Shown: piece after piece, positions 1-3,883 of the stretch
Layout: each line of letters opens with the position of its first letter
Numbering within the stretch: the first letter of the stretch is position 1
Assembly (NCBI GenBank): GCA_003136615.1
Contig: PLFA01000195.1
Span: 1,684-7,520 of the forward strand
Direction: 5' to 3'
Origin: Caulobacteraceae bacterium
Lineage (GTDB): Bacteria; Pseudomonadota; Alphaproteobacteria; Caulobacterales; Caulobacteraceae
DNA: 5,837 nt
The notes under the pieces: generated by a model
Told to the model about the DNA's origin: nothing
Database searches by the model: none
The model's input: the letters and a program-made list of their open reading frames with translations, nothing else
Translations under genes and position numbers: made by a program

Positions 1-882
1 CGCGAGATGATCCAGCAAAGCCCCATGCTGGCCGCCATCCAGAAGGGGGTGACCAATCGGATCCTCTCAGAACTGGAGAAGATGTCGAGCAATGACGCCC
101 AGGCCTACGGCAAATTCTGGGACAACTTCGGCCCGGTGCTGAAGGAAGGTCTCTATGAGGATTTCGCGCGCCGGGAGACCCTGCTCAGTCTCGCGCGGTT
201 CACGACTTCCGCGTCTGAGGGGAAGGGACGATCTCTCAAGGACTATGTGGGCGATCTGAAGGACAATCAGACCGCGATCTATTATGCCACAGGCGACGAC
301 CTCGACCGGCTGGCGTCATCACCTCAGCTGGAAGGCTTTCGCGCCCGGGGCGTCGAGGTCCTGTTGCTGACGGACCAGATCGACAGTTTTTGGGTGACGG
401 CCGGTCTCGACTATGAGGGAAAGCCCTTCAAGTCGGTCACACAAGGCGCGGCCGATCTCGCCCTTATCCCCCTGCTGGAGGGACAGAACCACCCCGCCGA
501 GGCGCCCGAGGATGTCACACAGTTCATCGCCTTTGTGAAAACCACCTTGGGCGAGGCTGTCGCCGATGTGCGCCCCTCCGACCGATTGACGCAGAGCCCG
601 GTCTGTCTGGTCGCCGCCGAACACGGCGTGGATCGGCAGTTGGAGAAGCTGTTGGCGGGCGCCGGCCGTCTGCCCGGAGGCTCGAAGCCCGTGCTGGAGA
701 TCAACCCGCAGCATGAGCTTATCGCCGCGCTCAGCCGGCTCAGCGAAGCCGATCACGCGTTCAAGGAAGATGCGGCCCGGCTTCTGCTTGACGATGCGAA
801 GATCGCCGATGGCGAAGTTCCCGCCGACGTGAGAGCCTTCTCCGCGCGACTGGAGCGTCTATTCAGCCGCGCTCTGCCCTAA
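1..882 (+). CDS. htpG: Chaperone protein HtpG (bacterial Hsp90), C-terminal half, 5' truncated
   Basis: HtpG is the bacterial Hsp90, an ATP-dependent cytosolic homodimer that remodels client proteins with the DnaK system. The reading frame is open from base 1. The first residues, REMIQQSP, match the SRE-(I/M)-LQ segment of the Hsp90 middle domain, so the ATG at 7-9 is internal and the true start lies outside. The visible 293 residues are a little under half of a usual HtpG of about 610-640 residues. They hold the late middle domain (IYYATG near residues 93-98, followed by the LLLTDQID-SFW segment near 121-131) and the C-terminal dimerization domain. The latter is marked by the hallmark VRPSDRLTQSPVCLV near 190-204 and EINPQHEL near 233-240. 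The N-terminal ATPase domain is not in view. The stop TAA at 880-882 lies 5 bp from the stop of the convergent gene. I see no damage, and the family assignment is secure. Confidence 0.96.
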   Translation, partial: REMIQQSPMLAAIQKGVTNRILSELEKMSSNDAQAYGKFWDNFGPVLKEGLYEDFARRETLLSLARFTTSASEGKGRSLKDYVGDLKDNQTAIYYATGDDLDRLASSPQLEGFRARGVEVLLLTDQIDSFWVTAGLDYEGKPFKSVTQGAADLALIPLLEGQNHPAEAPEDVTQFIAFVKTTLGEAVADVRPSDRLTQSPVCLVAAEHGVDRQLEKLLAGAGRLPGGSKPVLEINPQHELIAALSRLSEADHAFKEDAARLLLDDAKIADGEVPADVRAFSARLERLFSRALP

Positions 883-897
883 GCCGCCTAAGCCGCC
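880..897. repeat. Perfect 9-bp tandem duplication spanning two convergent stop codons
   Basis: The unit TAAGCCGCC occurs twice head to tail (880-888 and 889-897). The first copy supplies the TAA stop of htpG. The second copy lies inside the last codons of the minus-strand DsbA-like gene, whose TAG stop (888-890, complement) falls across the junction. The two genes therefore end within one small duplication. This may be a slippage product. It has no obvious function, and no terminator hairpin is visible here. Confidence 0.85.
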
Positions 898-1538
898 TTC
901 GCCAATATGTTCCGCAACGCCTGCTCAAACGCCTCGGCGGGTTGGCCGCCGGAGATCAGGTAGCGGTCATTGACGATCACGGCGGGTACGGAATTTATGC
1001 CCGCCCGCAGCCAATGCTGCTCGGCGGCGCGGACTTCGGCCGCATAGAGCCCCTGGTTGAGAACCTCGCGGGCCTTTTCGCCATCAAGGCCGGCCGCGAC
1101 CGCGGCGGCGACCAGGACGTCATAGTCGCCGGGGTTCTGGCCTTCCGTGAAATAGGCTGTGAACAGGGCCCGCTTGAGGGCCAGTTGCCGGCCCTCCAGG
1201 CCCGCCCAATGAAGCAGGCGGTGGGCGTGGAAGGTGTTGTAGATGCGGCTCTTTTCGTTGGTCGCCATGCGGAAGCCGACCTCCGCGGCGCGGTCGTGGA
1301 TCATCTTGCGCGTGGCCGCCGACTGCTCCGGCGTTGAGCCATACTTCTGCGCGATATGTTCGGCGACGTTCTGACCCTCGGGCGGCATATTGGGATTGAG
1401 CTCGAAGGGCTGGAAATGAATATCGGCGGCCGCGCTTTCGCCCAGGCGGTTAAGGGCCGTCTCAAGCCCGCCCAGGCCGATCACACACCAGGGACAGGCG
1501 ATGTCGGAGACAAAGTCGATTTTGAGGGGCTTGGACAT
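888..1538 (-). CDS. DsbA family oxidoreductase, FrnE-like (2-hydroxychromene-2-carboxylate isomerase/DsbA superfamily)
   Basis: A 216-residue thioredoxin-fold protein of the FrnE/DsbA type (COG2761-like), a family of thiol-disulfide oxidoreductases linked to redox stress. The N-terminal beta strand leads into the active site CPWC at residues 15-18. A helical insertion follows, with the characteristic TFHAHRLLHWA near 102-112. The C-terminal thioredoxin half carries the cis-proline loop SVP at 183-185 and the ISGGQP motif at 195-200. Both cysteines and the cis-proline are present, so redox activity is likely. There is no signal peptide, so the protein should act in the cytoplasm, unlike periplasmic DsbA. 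The ATG at 1536-1538 is chosen because the strand before CPWC has normal family length; the ribosome binding site in front of it is weak. The gene is convergent with htpG and divergent from the XRE regulator. The natural substrate is unknown, and the older isomerase annotation seen on relatives is less likely. Confidence 0.93.
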   Translation of the reverse strand: MSKPLKIDFVSDIACPWCVIGLGGLETALNRLGESAAADIHFQPFELNPNMPPEGQNVAEHIAQKYGSTPEQSAATRKMIHDRAAEVGFRMATNEKSRIYNTFHAHRLLHWAGLEGRQLALKRALFTAYFTEGQNPGDYDVLVAAAVAAGLDGEKAREVLNQGLYAAEVRAAEQHWLRAGINSVPAVIVNDRYLISGGQPAEAFEQALRNILAKAA

Positions 1539-1584
1539 GAGGGCAATTTCCGGGTTTGACCGCTCAATAGATGGGGCGCCGGAG

Positions 1585-1601
1585 GGGATGTGTCACGTCC
1601 C
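1585..1601. promoter_or_regulatory. Imperfect 17-bp palindrome, candidate operator in the divergent intergenic region
   Basis: The sequence GGGATGTG-T-CACGTCCC forms two 8-base arms around one central base, with a single mismatch between the arms. It lies 46 bp upstream of the DsbA-like gene start and 109 bp upstream of the regulator start. Size and symmetry suit a dimeric helix-turn-helix protein, and the neighbouring XRE regulator is the obvious candidate for autoregulation. That link is inference. In GC-rich DNA such a match could also occur by chance. I could not find a convincing sigma-70 -35/-10 pair for either gene in the 172 bp interval. Confidence 0.35.
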
Positions 1602-1698
1602 TGCGGTCTCGCGTCGCGGGCCCGATTACCTCAAGGGTTATTGAAGAACCGCCGCCGGTGCGCCACCCCTAGCGCGATCCTTCTGGGCGCGATTCTTC

Positions 1699-1705
1699 AG
1701 GAGAA
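1699..1705 (+). promoter_or_regulatory. Shine-Dalgarno AGGAGAA that decides the TTG start of the XRE regulator
   Basis: AGGAG at 1699-1703 sits 7 bases before the TTG at 1711. The next in-frame candidate, the ATG at 1744, is preceded by pure G/C alternation with no purine-rich ribosome binding site. The TTG is therefore the better start, which adds 11 residues to the protein. Confidence 0.7.
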
Positions 1706-1710
1706 CGGTC

Positions 1711-2544
1711 TTGTCAGTCTCGGCCTCCGCCCCGCGCGCGGCGATGGACAGCGGGTTTTCAGGCCTGCTGCGCGAATGGCGCCAGAAGCGCAAACTCTCG
1801 CAACTGGACCTGGCGCTCTCGTCCGGCGTCTCGCAGCGGCATGTGAGCTTCCTGGAATCCGGGCGGGCCAATCCCAGCCGCAACATGATCCTCAATCTCA
1901 GCGAGACCTTGGACGTGCCGCTGCGCGACCGGAACGATTGGCTGACGGCGGCCGGTTTCGCCCCGCTGTTCCGCACCCGCGCCCTGGACGATCCCCAGAT
2001 GGGCCAGGTGATGAGCGCGGTAAGGATGATGCTGACGGCGCACGAACCCTTTCCCGCCATCGCGCTGGACCGCGCCTGGAACGTGCGGATGTCAAACCGG
2101 CCCTTTGACCTTCTGGGCGACCTGCTGGGCCAGGACGTATGGACGCGGGTGGGCGGGGCTCAGAGAAACCTCATGCGGCTGCTTTTCCATCCGGCGGGCA
2201 TCCGCCCCCTGGTGACCAATTGGGACGCTGTCGGCCCCCTGCTCTGGCGCCGCGCCCTGCGCGAGGCCGAGGCCCTGGGCGGCCAGGAGATGAAGGCGGT
2301 GCTGGCGGACCTGGCGCCCTATCAGGACGCCGAGGTTCTCTGGTCCGCGGCCAATACGGCCTTGGCGCCGGTCCTGCCCTTCAACTTGAGGATCGGCGAT
2401 CAGGCGATCTCGATGTTCGCGATCATTGCCACCCTCGGCACGGCCCAGGACGTCACGGCCGATGAGTTGCGCCTTGAAACACTGTTTCCGGCCGATGCAG
2501 AGTCGGAGGCCCTTTTTCGCGGCCTGGCCGCGGCGGCGGCATGA
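1711..2544 (+). CDS. XRE-family transcriptional regulator with MmyB-like ligand-binding domain
   Basis: A 277-residue two-domain DNA-binding protein, the usual size for the family. The XRE helix-turn-helix spans about residues 17-71, seen in LSQLDLALSSGVSQRHVSFLE followed by SGRANPSRNMILNL. The C-terminal part, about 105-270, is the MmyB-like domain, a PAS-like fold thought to bind small hydrophobic ligands. It shows the signatures HEPFPAIALDRAWNV (111-125), NLMRLLFHP (153-161) and the following LVTNWDAVGPLLWRRALREA segment. The start is TTG, supported by an AGGAG sequence 7 bases upstream; the alternative is an ATG 33 bases in. The stop TGA is at 2542-2544. An epoxide-hydrolase-like gene follows on the same strand after 73 bp. 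Family members commonly sit beside and control oxidoreductase or other small-molecule enzyme genes, so that gene and the regulator itself are the likely targets. The ligand and the sign of regulation cannot be read from the sequence. Confidence 0.93.
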   Translation: MSVSASAPRAAMDSGFSGLLREWRQKRKLSQLDLALSSGVSQRHVSFLESGRANPSRNMILNLSETLDVPLRDRNDWLTAAGFAPLFRTRALDDPQMGQVMSAVRMMLTAHEPFPAIALDRAWNVRMSNRPFDLLGDLLGQDVWTRVGGAQRNLMRLLFHPAGIRPLVTNWDAVGPLLWRRALREAEALGGQEMKAVLADLAPYQDAEVLWSAANTALAPVLPFNLRIGDQAISMFAIIATLGTAQDVTADELRLETLFPADAESEALFRGLAAAAA

Positions 2545-2567
2545 TAACCCCCGACGTAATTGCGCGG

Positions 2568-2576
2568 CCCCCCCCC
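2568..2576 (+). repeat. Homopolymer tract of nine cytosines in the leader of the epoxide-hydrolase-like gene
   Basis: Nine consecutive C bases lie between the regulator stop and the ribosome binding site of the next gene, 41 bp before its ATG. Tracts like this are prone to slippage during replication, and also to miscounting during sequencing. It is outside any coding region, so a length change would alter only spacing in the leader or promoter. Confidence 0.8.
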
Positions 2577-2589
2577 TTCAAGAAAAACT

Positions 2590-2615
2590 GTCTCTCAGTC
2601 TTAAACAGGAGAGAC
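2590..2615 (+). promoter_or_regulatory. Predicted hairpin sequestering the Shine-Dalgarno of the epoxide-hydrolase-like gene
   Basis: GTCTCTC at 2590-2596 is perfectly complementary to GAGAGAC at 2609-2615, giving a 7 bp stem with a 12-base A/T-rich loop. The Shine-Dalgarno AGGAGAG (2607-2613) is mostly in the 3' arm, and the ATG follows two bases after the stem at 2618. If formed in the mRNA, the hairpin would mask ribosome binding. A competing pairing, CTGT (2588-2591) with ACAG (2605-2608), would also cover part of the site. The stem is short, so it may simply open during translation; no stability was calculated. Confidence 0.4.
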
Positions 2616-2617
2616 CC

Positions 2618-3007
2618 ATGACCCAGACATCGCAGAGCCCGCTCGACATCGTTCGCGCATTTATGAAGGATATGGAACGGGGCGATTATGATTCCGCCAT
2701 GACTCTGGTCGCGGATGATTGCCTCTATACAAACCCGCCGCCCTTGGGATCCGTGAATGGGCCCGCCGATATGCGTGGCATCCTGGAGCCTTTCTTCGCG
2801 CCGACACTAGAGAATGAACTGACGGTGCTGCGCGCGGCGTCGGATGGGCCCGTTGTCTTTATCGAGCGGCTCGACCGGCACCGCCTCGCCGACAAGTGGG
2901 TCGAGTTGCCCGTGACGGGGGTGCTGGAGGTGCGCGATGGCAAGATCACGTCATGGCGCGACTATTTCGACGCCGCGACAATTCTGAGTGTGTGGCCCGC
3001 AGCGTAG
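2618..3007 (+). CDS. Limonene-1,2-epoxide hydrolase family protein (SnoaL/NTF2-like fold)
   Basis: A 129-residue cytosolic protein of the limonene-epoxide-hydrolase branch of the NTF2-like superfamily. Characterised members add water to an epoxide in one step using an Asp-Arg-Asp triad, with a Tyr and an Asn positioning the water. Compared from memory with Rhodococcus LEH (Tyr53, Asn55, Arg99, Asp101, Asp132), the equivalents here are Y37 and N39 in LYTNPP, R84 and D86 in ERLD, and D115 in WRDYFD, so the whole active site appears intact. The protein lacks the extra N-terminal residues of Rhodococcus LEH. The ATG at 2618 has an AGGAGAG ribosome binding site; longer in-frame starts would overlap the regulator and are not credible. 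It lies 73 bp after the MmyB-type regulator on the same strand and is probably its target. The substrate is unknown; many relatives are annotated only as nuclear-transport-factor-2-like proteins. Confidence 0.88.
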   Translation: MTQTSQSPLDIVRAFMKDMERGDYDSAMTLVADDCLYTNPPPLGSVNGPADMRGILEPFFAPTLENELTVLRAASDGPVVFIERLDRHRLADKWVELPVTGVLEVRDGKITSWRDYFDAATILSVWPAA

Positions 3008-3054
3008 GGCTTGTAACACGCTTGGAGGCCGCGGGGCGGGGGCAGGTCAGCCGA

Positions 3055-3516
3055 TCAAGCTCCGCCCGGCAATCGCGGCCAGACCCGCCATGCGCCCAGG
3101 GCGTAGTTGGCGCCATAGATCAGCACGACAACCGAGCTCCAGATCCAGAATGGTGTCACGGCCTTAGGCTGGGTGATGAGCAGCCAAAACAGATAGGTCC
3201 CGCGAAGCAGGTAGATGACAGCGATTACCGTCAAGCCCAGCCGCAGAAGCGGGAGCGGCGGCAAAATCCCGGCCCCGGAGAAGCCATAGGCCGCCCAGAT
3301 CGCCAGGATAAACGCGATGAACAGGGTGATGAGCGTGGGCCTAAACGAGCCGCGCTCGGCCAGCCGCGCCATGCTCTCCCCCGCCCCAAAGAATTGGTAC
3401 CAGGCGGGTCCGCCGACGATAATGGCCAGGTGCAGGAGGGCGGCGAGCGCGCTCAAGGCCCCCGCGAAGACGAGAATTCCGCCTTGCGGCGCCATGGCGA
3501 TACCGACGAACGCCAT
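3055..3516 (-). CDS. Uncharacterised four-helix integral membrane protein
   Basis: I do not recognise a named family for this 153-residue protein. Four hydrophobic stretches are visible, at about residues 13-35, 60-80, 91-113 and 122-145, so it should be a polytopic inner-membrane protein. A polar loop between helices 1 and 2 contains GPAWYQFFGAGESMARLAE, and this pattern looks familiar from conserved hypothetical membrane proteins of Proteobacteria. The C-terminus is short and basic (RVWPRLP). There are no cysteines and no obvious catalytic motif. The ATG at 3514-3516 directly follows the TGA of the VOC gene with no gap, and no strong Shine-Dalgarno is seen, so translation is probably coupled. 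An ATG seven codons later is a possible alternative. It is the last gene of the minus-strand unit and is convergent with the epoxide-hydrolase-like gene across 47 bp, where I see no clear terminator. Its function is unknown. Confidence 0.82.
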   Translation of the reverse strand: MAFVGIAMAPQGGILVFAGALSALAALLHLAIIVGGPAWYQFFGAGESMARLAERGSFRPTLITLFIAFILAIWAAYGFSGAGILPPLPLLRLGLTVIAVIYLLRGTYLFWLLITQPKAVTPFWIWSSVVVLIYGANYALGAWRVWPRLPGGA

Positions 3517-3883
3517 TCACCCGGCCGGCGGCGCGGGCGTCACCAATCCGATCATATTGGACGCCGTATCCGTCACCCAGGCGAAGCGGCGGCCGTCGGG
3601 AAGGGCAATGGGGCCGACAAATTTGCTTCCCCCCGCCGTGGCGACGCGCTCCAGCGCCGCGTCGATGTCGTCCACCTCGATATAGATCAGCACATAGTTG
3701 TCCGGGGGGTGGCCCAGGGCGTTGAGCATGGCGGTGGCGCCGCCCTCGTGGCCGGAGATCACCTGATGCACGGGGCCCGCGGCCGCCGTCTTCCAACCAA
3801 ATACAGCGGCATAGAACTGGGCCGTCGCGGCGGAGTCCTTCGAGCCGATTTCGACGTGGACGATTGGCGAGGGCATTAGGCTA
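3514..3883 (-). other. Tight gene junctions of a three-gene operon (metallopeptidase, VOC protein, membrane protein)
   Basis: Reading right to left, the metallopeptidase stop TAG (3881-3883) is followed after only CCTA by the VOC ATG (3874-3876). The VOC stop TGA (3517-3519) is followed immediately by the membrane-protein ATG (3514-3516). Neither ATG has a strong Shine-Dalgarno; the nearest to the VOC start, AAGGTGG, is 15 bases away and inside the metallopeptidase gene. There is no room for internal promoters between the genes. One mRNA with translational coupling is the simplest reading. The operon promoter must lie beyond the right edge. Confidence 0.75.
3517..3876 (-). CDS. VOC family protein (glyoxalase/bleomycin-resistance/dioxygenase fold)
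   Basis: A 119-residue protein with the paired beta-alpha-beta-beta-beta modules of the vicinal-oxygen-chelate superfamily. The first module begins IVHVEIGSKD with helix AAQFYAAVFGWK up to about residue 29. The second begins YVLIYIEVDDIDAALERV near 61-78 and ends with DGRRFAWVTDTASNMIGLVTP near 94-114. Possible metal-ligand positions H7 and E67 are present. The last strand reads NMIGL where metal-dependent members carry a glutamate, so a complete glyoxalase-I-type metal site is doubtful. The first module is also short between residues 30 and 50. I chose the ATG at 3874-3876 because it starts right at the first strand and lies 4 bp after the metallopeptidase stop; an ATG at 3919-3921 would overlap that gene and add residues with no family match. 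It is probably co-transcribed with both neighbours. The substrate is unknown. Confidence 0.9.
   Translation of the reverse strand: MPSPIVHVEIGSKDSAATAQFYAAVFGWKTAAAGPVHQVISGHEGGATAMLNALGHPPDNYVLIYIEVDDIDAALERVATAGGSKFVGPIALPDGRRFAWVTDTASNMIGLVTPAPPAG

Noticed and set aside
942..1337. Plus-strand open frame of 131 codons
   Set aside because: It is antisense to the DsbA-like gene, whose CPWC and cis-proline motifs establish the real strand.
1637..1650. Short inverted repeat GGTT/AACC around TTGAAG
   Set aside because: The arms are only four bases, which is expected by chance.
1641..1673. Possible promoter with TTGAAG as the -35 element before the regulator
   Set aside because: No acceptable -10 element lies at 16-18 bp spacing; the region there is C-rich. 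I do not call a promoter.
1590..2108. Plus-strand open frame of 172 codons overlapping the regulator start
   Set aside because: It is in another frame from the helix-turn-helix protein, its translation is Arg/Pro-rich without a family signature, and it covers the intergenic region by chance.
2426..2617. Upstream in-frame extension of the epoxide-hydrolase-like protein
   Set aside because: It overlaps the regulator, includes the C9 tract, and gives an Arg/Pro-rich tail with no family match; the ATG at 2618 has a strong ribosome binding site.
3008..3054. Possible bidirectional terminator between the convergent epoxide-hydrolase-like and membrane-protein genes
   Set aside because: The interval is G-rich but I find no stable stem with a following T tract on either strand.
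2896..3879. Plus-strand open frame of 327 codons across the VOC and membrane-protein genes
   Set aside because: It lies antisense to two genes with clear protein signatures, begins inside the epoxide-hydrolase-like gene, and its translation is low-complexity, rich in Arg, Gly and Gln. It is a shadow of GC-rich coding sequence.
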